A DNA stretch of 64,000 bases from assembly GCA_002450905.1 (NCBI GenBank), contig DKAT01000009.1, forward strand, positions 1 through 64,000, written 5' to 3'. Source of the stretch: Spirochaetia bacterium UBA6919 (GTDB taxonomy: Bacteria > Spirochaetota > UBA6919). Made by a program: the position numbers and the translations under genes. Shown here piece by piece: positions 56,537 through 64,000 of this stretch (its first letter is position 1; every line of letters starts with the position of its first letter). The notes beneath the pieces are model-generated. The model searched no databases. It had not been told where the DNA came from and worked only from the letters and a program-made list of their open reading frames with translations.

Positions 56537-58828
56537 TTATTTTTTTTGGGTATTTTTATTTTTCTTTGGTGTAAATACTTTTATTATGATATTTTTATTG
56601 TCTTCCCGGACAAGGGTTAATATTTTTTTCTTGAGTTTATCTCGGTATTCAGGGGAATTTCTTTTAAAAAACCCTTTCAGATATTCCTCTACATCTTTTG
56701 GTGAGTCTTTTAGTATTTCTACAAGAGTTTTTATATACTTATCTTCAGTGATTCCCAGTGTAATAAGAGATAAGATTATAACAGTTCGTATTTTTGTTTT
56801 TCTATTATAACGAAACATAGATGTTAACGTCGGGATGGCTTTTTTATCGCCGAGATAACCTAGAGATTCAATGGCAGCCAGACTGATATCTTGATCCAGT
56901 GACTCAGCCAATTCTCTTAGATTATTTGAGACTTTTCTGACTTGGATTTTACCAATCGAATAGATAGCTTCAATATGGAGTTGCTTATTCATTTTCTTTG
57001 ATTTGAATACGATGTACTGTAATAGTGAAAGGGCCTTTTTATACTTAATAATACCAATCACCTTTATTATTTCTGTCTGTATTTTTGTAGGATTCTCTTT
57101 CATTATATCGATTAGAAATTTAAAATCCTTTATTTTCTTTTTGAAATGAGGTATTGAAGAGATAGCCGATAGTTTTATTTCTTCCTTTGGGGATTTAAAC
57201 AAATTATAAAGTTGTTTTATATTAGCTAATGCAATAATAATTTTTGAAAATGGAGGATATTTTGTTGGATCTTTTATTTTCTTATTTATTGTTCGATTAT
57301 TATTTTTGTGAATTGGCAATGATAATAATTTATCTCTAGTTTTATTATTCTTACTCGGTTTCTTATCGGTCTTACTCTGTATTTTATCATTATTAGTCTG
57401 GATCTTCCCATTCATATTGTTTGTTTTTTTATATACTTCGTTAATATAAAAGTCATGCAGACTATCAAAGGCTTTCTTATCTGCAATTCTAATAAGAGAT
57501 CTCACAGCATAGATCTTTAAAGGTTTTGATATTTTATCCTTATTAAGGAGATTTATAAGAGGGATAACAGCAGTATTTGATTTTAGTTTTCCTAAACTAA
57601 TAATAGATTTTCTTACCACACTATATCTGGAATCATTTAATAGAGGGATTATACCCATTGATGCTTTCTTATAACTCCACCTGGAATAAAGATCCATTAC
57701 ACGAATAATTATTTTTGAGGACTTATCCTTAAGAAGTTTGTATAAATTAGGGGCTATTGTCTTATCATCTATTTTATCCACCACAAGAAGAGCAACCTGC
57801 CGTATGTAAACTGATTTGTCATAGAGTGTGATTAATACAGTATTTGGTATTTTCTTTTCTCCAAGACGATATAAAGACCATAAGCCCTGAACCCTTACCC
57901 AGTCAACTTCTTTCAAAAAATCATTGCTATAGATATAAGGTCGACTTGTCTTGACATTCATTTGGGTTAGCGACCAGAGTAATCCTATTTTTAGATATGG
58001 AGAATTGATATTCCTTTTCCGATAAAGTAGATCCAAAAAGAATTGTGCTATACGATAATCTTTTAAATGTCCTATAGCTAATGCTGATGCTTCTTGAATG
58101 TAGGGATTCTTCTTTTGAATTACAGATAGAATAACTGGAGTCCATCGTTTCTCTTCAAACTTGCTAAGAGACCAAACAGCAATACTTTGATTGTTTATAT
58201 ACTGATTATTCGGTGCTTTATTCTTAATTTCTTTAATTAGATAGGGAATACCATCATCAATACGCATTTCTCCAATGATCCACAAAGCCCAAAATCTCTC
58301 AAACTCACTTGAGTCCTTTGAATTTAAAATACTAAATACAAGTTTCTCCCTTAAAACATAGCGTAGAGGGTTCTTTTTATAGTACCCAACCCGTCGTCCC
58401 CTAGCCTCCTCATTCTCAATAAAAGATTTATATTGTTTCTCATAGCCAAGATGTTTCAATATATAAATAGGATTCCTTCTGAACCATTGATCCAAATGAC
58501 CCAAAAAACTTTTGTCCAGATCGGCTAAAACAAATCTTCTATAATTATCTAAAATACTTTGAGCCTTCTTTTGGACGTCTTTATTTTCATCAAACAGTAA
58601 TCGGATAAGTAATAGAGCTCCATCGGGTATCTCATATTCGTCCAGTTCCTCGATAATATCTATCTTGTCATCCTCATCCCCTTTTTCAATCAACGAGTCG
58701 TATTGAGCAAGATTAATCCTATCTTTAGACTTCTTACGTTCCAAATTTTCTTTTCTAACAGGGTTCCCACAGGATATAATAAATATTAATGGTATAACAT
58801 ATAGGTACTTAAAATTAAATTGAATCAA
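56537..58828 (-). CDS. HEAT-repeat lipoprotein
   Basis: A 763-residue protein. The start is TTG with GAAGGA ten bases upstream; the signal peptide has lipobox IISC (Cys20). HEAT-like helical repeats fill nearly all of it (ALLLIRLLFDENKDVQKKAQ, ALAIGHLKDY, VVRKSIISLGKLKSNTAVIP, SLAAIESLGYLGDKKAIPTL). A lysine- and asparagine-rich linker lies at about residues 470-510 (KTNNMNGKIQTNNDKIQSK). HEAT repeats bind proteins; a scaffold at a membrane surface is the likely role. Confidence 0.85.
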   Translation of the reverse strand: MIQFNFKYLYVIPLIFIISCGNPVRKENLERKKSKDRINLAQYDSLIEKGDEDDKIDIIEELDEYEIPDGALLLIRLLFDENKDVQKKAQSILDNYRRFVLADLDKSFLGHLDQWFRRNPIYILKHLGYEKQYKSFIENEEARGRRVGYYKKNPLRYVLREKLVFSILNSKDSSEFERFWALWIIGEMRIDDGIPYLIKEIKNKAPNNQYINNQSIAVWSLSKFEEKRWTPVILSVIQKKNPYIQEASALAIGHLKDYRIAQFFLDLLYRKRNINSPYLKIGLLWSLTQMNVKTSRPYIYSNDFLKEVDWVRVQGLWSLYRLGEKKIPNTVLITLYDKSVYIRQVALLVVDKIDDKTIAPNLYKLLKDKSSKIIIRVMDLYSRWSYKKASMGIIPLLNDSRYSVVRKSIISLGKLKSNTAVIPLINLLNKDKISKPLKIYAVRSLIRIADKKAFDSLHDFYINEVYKKTNNMNGKIQTNNDKIQSKTDKKPSKNNKTRDKLLSLPIHKNNNRTINKKIKDPTKYPPFSKIIIALANIKQLYNLFKSPKEEIKLSAISSIPHFKKKIKDFKFLIDIMKENPTKIQTEIIKVIGIIKYKKALSLLQYIVFKSKKMNKQLHIEAIYSIGKIQVRKVSNNLRELAESLDQDISLAAIESLGYLGDKKAIPTLTSMFRYNRKTKIRTVIILSLITLGITEDKYIKTLVEILKDSPKDVEEYLKGFFKRNSPEYRDKLKKKILTLVREDNKNIIIKVFTPKKNKNTQKK

Positions 58829-58932
58829 AATAAATAATCCTTCAAAATTATAATATCTAAATCTTAATATTTTATAAAATTAATACAATTAATAAAAAAT
58901 ATTAAACAAATATTATTAATAAAATTCAAATA

Positions 58933-58961
58933 TTTCTATTTAAAATCTCTTATATTGTACA
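58933..58961 (+). promoter_or_regulatory. 29-bp upstream element, copy 1
   Basis: Identical over 29 bp to 59434-59462. It starts TTTCTATTTAAAATCTC and ends TATATTGTACA, containing a TATATT -10-like box. It lies 25 bp before the ATG of the first lysine-rich lipoprotein gene, so it is probably the duplicated promoter. Confidence 0.6.
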
Positions 58962-58986
58962 TCAAATTTAAAGAGGAGTATAACCA

Positions 58987-59295
58987 ATGAAAAAAATCAT
59001 AGCTATTCTGTTAATGGCTCTTTTCATCCCAATGGGCGTAATGCAGTGCGGAAGCGGGGAGCAAACACAACCAACAGACAATCAACAACCAGCAAACAAT
59101 CCGCAACCAGCAGAAACCAACAAACCAGCTGATCCCCCTAAAGCTGATCCTGCTGTCGCTGCTAAAAAAAGAAATCTTAAAAGAAAGATTCGAAAATTAA
59201 AAAGAAAATTGAAAAGAACTGTGAATAAGAGAAAAAAAGCTAGGATTAAGAAAAGAATCAAAAGACTTCAAAATGAGTTAAAACAGTTAAATTAA
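58987..59295 (+). CDS. small lysine-rich lipoprotein, copy 1
   Basis: A 102-residue protein. The signal MKKIIAILLMALFIPMGVMQ ends at lipobox Cys21. A Pro/Gln/Asn/Ala linker runs to about residue 58, and the last 45 residues are almost all Lys, Arg and Leu in a helical pattern (KRKIRKLKRKLKRTVNKRKK). AGAGGAG ribosome site. Such a cationic tail could bind DNA, lipid A or peptidoglycan; that is inference. Paralogue of the next gene with a duplicated upstream element. Confidence 0.8.
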   Translation: MKKIIAILLMALFIPMGVMQCGSGEQTQPTDNQQPANNPQPAETNKPADPPKADPAVAAKKRNLKRKIRKLKRKLKRTVNKRKKARIKKRIKRLQNELKQLN

Positions 59296-59309
59296 TTCTA
59301 CTTAAAAAA

Positions 59310-59337
59310 TATCGGAGGGCCAATATGCCTTCCGATA
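59310..59337 (+). terminator. intrinsic terminator after lipoprotein copy 1
   Basis: TATCGGAGGGC and GCCTTCCGATA form an 11-bp stem (one G-T pair) with a 6-base loop, followed by a T-rich run after 59345. Its outer ends (ATCGGA, TCCGAT) match those of the 27-bp palindrome family. Confidence 0.7.
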
Positions 59338-59433
59338 GCCCACCAATTTTTTTAACAAAAAAATATTTTCTAAATCCTAATAACACACAATGTAAAAAAA
59401 AAGTTAAAAAAAAATATAAAAAAAAACCTTTTT

Positions 59434-59462
59434 TTTCTATTTAAAATCTCTTATATTGTACA
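59434..59462 (+). promoter_or_regulatory. 29-bp upstream element, copy 2
   Basis: Exact duplicate of 58933-58961, 38 bp before the ATG of the second lysine-rich lipoprotein gene. It shows that the duplication included the control region. Confidence 0.6.
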
Positions 59463-59500
59463 CAAATTTTTAAAACAATTTAAACAAGGAGAACTATCCA

Positions 59501-59797
59501 ATGAAAAAAATCATAGCTATTCTATTAATGGCAGCTTTCATCCCAATGGGCGTAATGCAGTGCGGTGATGGTGGAACAAAACCAGAAGACAAAAAAGTAG
59601 ATGAAATGAAGAAAGAAGAACCAATGAAGGTTGATAATTCAGCTAAAATTGCAGCTCTTACCAAGAAAATCAAGAAAACTACAAGAAAATGTAAAAAGCT
59701 TAAAAAAGCTAAAAAAATTAAACAATACAAAAAATGTAAGAAAAAAGTAAAGAAACTAAAAAAAGAGTTAAAAGAATTACAAACTCCAAAAATGTAA
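59501..59797 (+). CDS. small lysine-rich lipoprotein, copy 2
   Basis: A 98-residue paralogue of the gene at 58987. The signal is the same except for one residue (Ala for Leu at position 12). The middle is acidic and lysine-mixed rather than Pro/Gln-rich, and the C-terminal half is nearly all lysine with regular Leu (KKLKKAKKIKQYKKCKKK). It has two extra Cys residues. AAGGAG ribosome site. Function unknown. Confidence 0.8.
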   Translation: MKKIIAILLMAAFIPMGVMQCGDGGTKPEDKKVDEMKKEEPMKVDNSAKIAALTKKIKKTTRKCKKLKKAKKIKQYKKCKKKVKKLKKELKELQTPKM

Positions 59798-59808
59798 TTT
59801 TTTCATAG

Positions 59809-59839
59809 TATGGGGGGATGTTCATAGCATCCTTCCATA
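59809..59839 (+). terminator. terminator-like hairpin after lipoprotein copy 2
   Basis: TATGGGGGGATG pairs with CATCCTTCCATA (two G-T pairs) around a 7-base loop, 12 bp after the stop. No long T run follows. Confidence 0.6.
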
Positions 59840-59972
59840 TCCCCTTATCGATTTATCATTCACAAAATATTCACCCAATATAAAAAAATATCTTAATAAA
59901 AAAAATCACTTTAAACTGACCACCCAATATTGATTATTCAAAATCATATGAAAGACATAGTATCTGATAACA

Positions 59973-59999
59973 ATCGGAATCAGAATTTTTAGTTCCGAT
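59973..59999 (+). repeat. 27-bp intergenic palindrome, copy B
   Basis: Reference copy: begins ATCGGAATCA, then GAATTTTTA, then GTTCCGAT. It lies 175 bp 3' of the second lysine-rich lipoprotein gene. Copy E is its exact reverse complement, and copy A matches it over all 23 bases present. Confidence 0.85.
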
Positions 60000-60316
60000 A
60001 CTTCTGTGTTATATGTATTGTCTTTCTATATAGTAATAATAGAATTAATAAAAAATTGAAGGTCTAAAGATCTTATTTGGAATATATGCTTCCTATTAAG
60101 AAAATCACTTCATCAATTTTTTTTTTAAAACTCACAAATATTTTGAAGATCTTTACCGATAAATAATAAACAATCACTTGTTCACCGGTGTGTGGATTAT
60201 TATATTTAAATATTAAATCTGTAAATATGGCTTGAGTGATATGAGGATGAATAAATTATATGTCCAAAATTATTTAACTGTAAATTCCTAAACCAGGTTT
60301 AATCTAGAGGAAAGCT

Positions 60317-61144
60317 ATGGCAAAAAAAATATCATCTGAAGAGAAGTTGCAATTTCAAACTGAAATCAAAGAATTAAAAAATCAAATCAATGAAATTAAG
60401 TCTAAAATTGGTAAATTTGAAAGAGAATTAAAAGATGATCAATACGGACTTGCTAATTACTATCTTATAGCGATTGCTAATGAATATCTCAATATTGTTT
60501 CCATTAATTGTAATATGAGTAAGGTGAATGAGGAATTCCTTGGTAAGAAGAGTGACGATTTCCTTAATGATGCAAGGAAAAGTTATTTTAAGGCTCTTAT
60601 TGAGCTGGAAAAGATTGTTGGAGACTTCGTTGATACCCTCCTCCATGAAAACCAGGATATCTTGGAAACCATAAAAAAAATGGATCCCAAGCGACTACTA
60701 AATCTGGTCAATAAATTAAAAGATACCCTCAAAGAAATCATGGATGGATACGGTGAAAATACTAAATATAAGTGGAGTTTTGTTGATATGGAGGGAAGGT
60801 ATGTCAGCATTTTTAAAAATCTTCTGAATTATAAAAGATTATCCATTAATGATCCCCGTGATCCATACTTCCCAGAAAATATCCAGCTTCTTAACATGAT
60901 AAAGAACTTTTTAAGACTATGCAGTGAGCACCTTCGTGAAAAATATATGCTTGGGACCAAAGAAGTCGTTGATATTAAAGCGGCAATCAATTTCCAGGAA
61001 GCTCTGCGGAAAATATCAGCTCTATTAGGTACGCAGGAAGAATCAGAGACCGCTAAGAAGACTATAGAAAGCTGGAAAGCCATGTTAGAGAAAGAAGAGA
61101 AGCGCAAAGATGAACAGAGAAAGCGGGAAGCAAGAGGTGGATGA
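60317..61144 (+). CDS. coiled-coil protein of unknown function
   Basis: A 275-residue soluble, helical protein with no signal peptide. Residues 5-45 and 240-275 are highly charged coiled coils. The centre has DARKSYFKALIELEKIVGDF and NYKRLSINDPRDPYFPENIQ. I do not recognise it. AGAGGA ribosome site and ATG are clear, and it ends with TGA. It precedes the ferredoxin gene by 141 bp, so it may or may not be co-transcribed. Confidence 0.75.
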   Translation: MAKKISSEEKLQFQTEIKELKNQINEIKSKIGKFERELKDDQYGLANYYLIAIANEYLNIVSINCNMSKVNEEFLGKKSDDFLNDARKSYFKALIELEKIVGDFVDTLLHENQDILETIKKMDPKRLLNLVNKLKDTLKEIMDGYGENTKYKWSFVDMEGRYVSIFKNLLNYKRLSINDPRDPYFPENIQLLNMIKNFLRLCSEHLREKYMLGTKEVVDIKAAINFQEALRKISALLGTQEESETAKKTIESWKAMLEKEEKRKDEQRKREARGG

Positions 61145-61285
61145 TATAATATCTTAACATAAAGAGTTTTTTTTCAATATGTTCTAAGGAAATTGTTTTT
61201 TACCTTGGATCATAGATTATAACTTTATATAAAGTTATTGTAGCTAAATATTAATCTTGTTCAAATATAATTTCTATCGTTACTC

Positions 61286-61588
61286 ATGCCAAAGATTGAA
61301 ATAATAAATAATAATTTAATCATAGATTTTAACCCAGCTGTCAGTCTATTAAATAACTTTCATATTCTGGGAGTGCCTATTGGATCGGATTGTGGTGGGC
61401 GTGGGAATTGTGGTACCTGTCGCTTTCAGGTTCTGGACGGTAAAAAGACCATGACTCCTGTAAGTGATATGGAAAGGTTTCGCTTCACAAAAGAAGAATT
61501 AGAAAGTGGATGGCGTCTTGCCTGTCAGAGTCATGCTCTGCGAGATCTTAAAATAATTATTCCTAATAATGAAAAGCAGTTGAAATGA
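61286..61588 (+). CDS. [2Fe-2S] ferredoxin
   Basis: A 100-residue plant/adrenodoxin-type ferredoxin. The cluster ligands are Cys in DCGGRGNCGTC (C-x5-C-x2-C) and the fourth in RLACQSH. It is a single-domain electron carrier. It ends with TGA and the UbiD gene starts 10 bp later, so the two form an operon, and the ferredoxin may supply electrons for flavin or quinone chemistry. Confidence 0.92.
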   Translation: MPKIEIINNNLIIDFNPAVSLLNNFHILGVPIGSDCGGRGNCGTCRFQVLDGKKTMTPVSDMERFRFTKEELESGWRLACQSHALRDLKIIIPNNEKQLK

Positions 61589-61598
61589 GGTATTTATT

Positions 61599-63041
61599 TT
61601 GTCAATAGAAAATTTATCCCAATTTATTGATCTATTAAAGAAAGAAAATGAGATCCTAGTCGTTAAACAAGAAATAGACCCTGTTTTGGAGATGTCAGAG
61701 ATCGTCGATCGTCTCTGTAAGCATAATGGAAAGGCTGTCCTATTTGAAAATCCCAAGGGAAGCAATATCCCGGTAGCAATGAATTTATTTGGCTCAGACA
61801 AGAGAATGGCTTTAGCCCTTGGGGTGGATAAAATATCTGATCTGTCCGATGAAATTCAGGATATCATAACCATCACTCCCCCAAAAAGCCTTATGGAGGG
61901 GATTAAATTATTTCCAAAATATGGAAAACTCTTTTCCTATCATACGAAGACAGTTAAGAAAGCCCCCTGTCAGGAGGTGATAGAAGAATCTGTCGATCTG
62001 TCGAAGTTACCTATCCTCCACTGCTGGCCACTCGATGGTGGACGTTACATCACCCTACCCATCGTTATCACAAAAGATCCCGAAAATAATCGCCTCAATG
62101 CAGGGATGTATCGCCTCCAGGTCTATGATAACAAATCCACAGGGATGCACTGGCACAAGCACCACGACGGAGCGGTGAACTATCGCAAGCACAAGAAACT
62201 GGGAAAGAAAATGGATATCGCAGTCGTCTTAGGAGGCCCACCCAGTCTTATTTTCTCGTCAACTGCACCTTTACCCCCCTTTGTGGATGAATTTACCTTC
62301 GCCTGTTTCCTGATGAAAGACAGTATGGATATGGTTCAATGTAAAACGGTTGACCTCCAGGTACCTGCTGAAGCTGAAATTATTATCGAAGGATATGTCG
62401 ATCCAGAAGAACCAATGAAAACAGAAGGTCCTTTTGGGGATCATACGGGGTATTATTCCATGGAAGATGATTTCCCTGTATTCCACGTAACCGCTATCAC
62501 AAGGCGATCCAAAGCTATATATCCATCGATAATCGTCGGAAAACCCCCAATGGAAGATACTTATATGGGTAAAGTCACAGAACGGATATTTCTTCCCCTG
62601 ATTCGTACAATGATTCCTGAGATCGTGGATATCAATTTCCCTGCATTCGGTGTATTTCATAACTTTGTTTTCGTCTCAATCAAGAAGGAATACCCTTATC
62701 AAGCTAAGAAAGTCATGAATGCTATATGGGGACTAGGTCAGATGATGCTCACAAAATTTATAGCGGTTGTAGATGAGAATGTCAACGTCCAAAATATGGA
62801 AGAAGTCATGTGGAAGCTGGCAAATAATGTTGACCCCCGAAGAGATGTAATGATCGTCGATGGCCCTCTCGATCAGCTCGATCACTCCTCCCCATATTTC
62901 CTTGGAGGTCCCAAAATGGGTTTTGATGCCACAACCCGCTGGAAGGAAGAAGGAGCCATGAGAGAATATCCACCTGAGATTATAATGACCGATTCAGTTA
63001 AGAAAAAAGTCGATCAAATCTGGGATACTCTATTCCAATAA
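61599..63041 (+). CDS. UbiD-family prenylated-FMN decarboxylase
   Basis: A 480-residue decarboxylase. The start is TTG with GAGG upstream. Family motifs: NAGMYRLQVYDNKSTGMHWH (prenyl-FMN and metal site) and EGPFGDHTGYYS with a catalytic Glu, then GKPPMEDTYMG. UbiD enzymes decarboxylate 4-hydroxy-3-polyprenylbenzoate in ubiquinone synthesis or the naphthoate step of the futalosine menaquinone pathway; I cannot tell which. UbiX, which makes the cofactor, is not in the window. Confidence 0.92.
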   Translation: MSIENLSQFIDLLKKENEILVVKQEIDPVLEMSEIVDRLCKHNGKAVLFENPKGSNIPVAMNLFGSDKRMALALGVDKISDLSDEIQDIITITPPKSLMEGIKLFPKYGKLFSYHTKTVKKAPCQEVIEESVDLSKLPILHCWPLDGGRYITLPIVITKDPENNRLNAGMYRLQVYDNKSTGMHWHKHHDGAVNYRKHKKLGKKMDIAVVLGGPPSLIFSSTAPLPPFVDEFTFACFLMKDSMDMVQCKTVDLQVPAEAEIIIEGYVDPEEPMKTEGPFGDHTGYYSMEDDFPVFHVTAITRRSKAIYPSIIVGKPPMEDTYMGKVTERIFLPLIRTMIPEIVDINFPAFGVFHNFVFVSIKKEYPYQAKKVMNAIWGLGQMMLTKFIAVVDENVNVQNMEEVMWKLANNVDPRRDVMIVDGPLDQLDHSSPYFLGGPKMGFDATTRWKEEGAMREYPPEIIMTDSVKKKVDQIWDTLFQ

Positions 63042-63074
63042 AATAATCCTCTTAGAAATGGAATAATAACACTA

Positions 63075-64000
63075 ATGACACACTATTTTGATGAAACCCC
63101 AGAGTATCTTTATGTCCGTTTAAAAAAATCTTTTGTTGAAAAGAATATTCAGACAGGGGAATCACATACTATTCAATTTGGAATTCAATTCACCGTTACA
63201 GAAAATAACATATCCTCCAATTTAAGAATCTTCCACAATAAAAAAAAGGGCTCTCACATCGATACATCCCCTATAAAACAAGAGAACTTCAAGATACACA
63301 TAGAAGAGATTATTAATCAAACGCTCATTTCCCAAAAAAATCTTTTTAAACCACCAATAGAAAATAAAAATAATATTATTATCAATGAACCTCTAATTGG
63401 AACAGATGAATCAGGCAAGGGGGATTACTTTGGACCCCTCGTGATTGCTGGAATCTATATTAAACCAGAACAATGGGAAATATTAATAAAATTAGGTGTC
63501 CAGGACAGTAAAAAATTATCAGATTATCAGTGTAATGCTATCTCTAAGGAGTTAAAAGTATTTCCCCAATCGATTGTGACCATAGGACCAGAGAAGTACA
63601 ATGACTTATATGACAAAATCAAAAATCTTAATAAATTACTGGCATGGGGTCACGCAAGGGTCATTGAGAACTTGTTAGAGAAAATAGACTGTAATAATGT
63701 CCTTTCCGATCAGTTTGGAGATGAATCCCTAATACAAAACGCCTTGATGAAACGAGGAAAATCCATAAAGTTAATTCAACGACACCATGCAGAAGAGAAT
63801 ATTGTAGTCGCATCAGCTTCCATTCTTGCAAGAGTGCAATTCCTCAATTGTATGGATAAATTATCCAGAGAATACAACATCGAAATCCCCAAAGGTGCAT
63901 CCAAAATTGTAATAGACAGAGGTAAACAACTTGTCAGGAAACATGGACAGGAGATTCTGAAGAAAGTCGCCAAACTCCATTTCAAAACCACCAGTTCTGT
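63075..64000 (+). CDS. rnhC: ribonuclease HIII (3' end beyond the window)
   Basis: Reading frame open from ATG 63075 to the window end, 308 residues and nearly full length. Cleaves RNA in RNA-DNA hybrids. The type 2 RNase H core starts with IGTDESGKGDYFGPLVIA (the DEGKGD-type first catalytic site of RNase HIII), then DSKKLSD, SDQFGDESL and AEENIVVASASILARVQF. Residues 1-95 are the TBP-like substrate-binding domain typical of RNase HIII, absent from RNase HII. It lies 33 bp after the UbiD gene. No strong ribosome site. Confidence 0.92.
   Translation, partial: MTHYFDETPEYLYVRLKKSFVEKNIQTGESHTIQFGIQFTVTENNISSNLRIFHNKKKGSHIDTSPIKQENFKIHIEEIINQTLISQKNLFKPPIENKNNIIINEPLIGTDESGKGDYFGPLVIAGIYIKPEQWEILIKLGVQDSKKLSDYQCNAISKELKVFPQSIVTIGPEKYNDLYDKIKNLNKLLAWGHARVIENLLEKIDCNNVLSDQFGDESLIQNALMKRGKSIKLIQRHHAEENIVVASASILARVQFLNCMDKLSREYNIEIPKGASKIVIDRGKQLVRKHGQEILKKVAKLHFKTTSS

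Larger units (their letters stand above)
59798..60316. other. 519-bp intergenic region with terminator and palindrome
   Basis: Holds the terminator at 59809 and the 27-bp palindrome at 59973. The rest is AT-rich with a short CACCGGTG palindrome near 60185. No coding frame seen. Confidence 0.45.

Noticed and set aside
1..59999. The 27-bp repeats as a CRISPR array
   Set aside because: Copies are kilobases apart, occur in both orientations and have no regular spacers; no cas gene is present.
1..64000. tRNA, rRNA and known riboswitch genes
   Set aside because: I looked through the intergenic stretches for TTCRA arms, CCA ends and conserved riboswitch cores and found none convincing.

Overview
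The window is a 64 kb piece of an AT-rich chromosome (roughly one third G+C by eye) from a diderm bacterium. Many genes begin with lipoprotein signal peptides that have loose lipoboxes. There are FadL/OmpP1-type and other predicted outer-membrane barrels, periplasmic M48 proteases, CHASE2 and PAS histidine kinases, HD-GYP and GGDEF proteins, and an alternative complex III. That mix fits a free-living aerobic member of the Spirochaetota, perhaps Leptospirales-like. This assignment is inference: no rRNA or other marker gene is in the window. I saw no tRNA, rRNA, CRISPR array, transposase or prophage.

Layout. 1-9.3 kb (minus strand): ankyrin lipoprotein, coaX/birA pair, CHASE2-PAS kinase, FadL-like porin, SH3/M48 protease pair. 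9.5-20.5 kb: unknown lipoprotein, EndA-type nuclease, HD-GYP protein followed by a PAS kinase, second M48 protease, an outer-membrane barrel, and a 1029-residue CARDB/LamG-like surface lipoprotein. 20.8-24.7 kb: gatC, murJ, a TlpA-type thioredoxin, and the DNA polymerase III delta-prime subunit on the opposite strand. 25-31 kb (plus strand): rhomboid, zinc-ribbon membrane protein, two tandem paralogous metallo-beta-lactamase-fold lipoproteins, thioredoxin-type arsenate reductase, and an NfeD/flotillin pair. 31.3-35.8 kb: REC-GGDEF regulator, exported SlyD-like FKBP, Uma2 nuclease, and a TetR-controlled short-chain dehydrogenase with two matching operators. 35.8-37.1 kb: three tandem paralogues of an unrecognised small secreted CxxC family. 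37.4-41.4 kb: a two-subunit ATP-citrate-lyase-like enzyme with an enlarged, divergent large subunit. 41.7-47 kb: esterase, PEBP protein, beta-helix fragment, KimA-like transporter and a decayed pseudogene. 47-54.9 kb: complete actA-actF alternative complex III operon. 55.3-64 kb: unknown exported protein, HEAT-repeat lipoprotein, two tandem lysine-rich lipoproteins, coiled-coil protein, [2Fe-2S] ferredoxin, UbiD decarboxylase, and RNase HIII running off the right edge.

How the parts connect. Alternative complex III passes electrons from quinol to cytochrome c in the periplasm. The UbiD-type decarboxylase could serve quinone synthesis. The citrate-lyase-like enzyme would link citrate and acetyl-CoA if its altered active site works. 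GGDEF and HD-GYP proteins make and break cyclic di-GMP. Two kinases share one catalytic core but have different sensors.

The most unusual DNA feature is a family of seven 27-bp imperfect palindromes (six complete, one cut by the left edge). They lie 3' of genes throughout the window and never between two divergent gene starts. Other items worth attention are the catalytic His-to-Asn change in the lyase-like protein, the three-paralogue secreted CxxC family, the duplicated lysine-rich lipoprotein genes with an identical 29-bp upstream element, and a pseudogene that can be reassembled across several frames.
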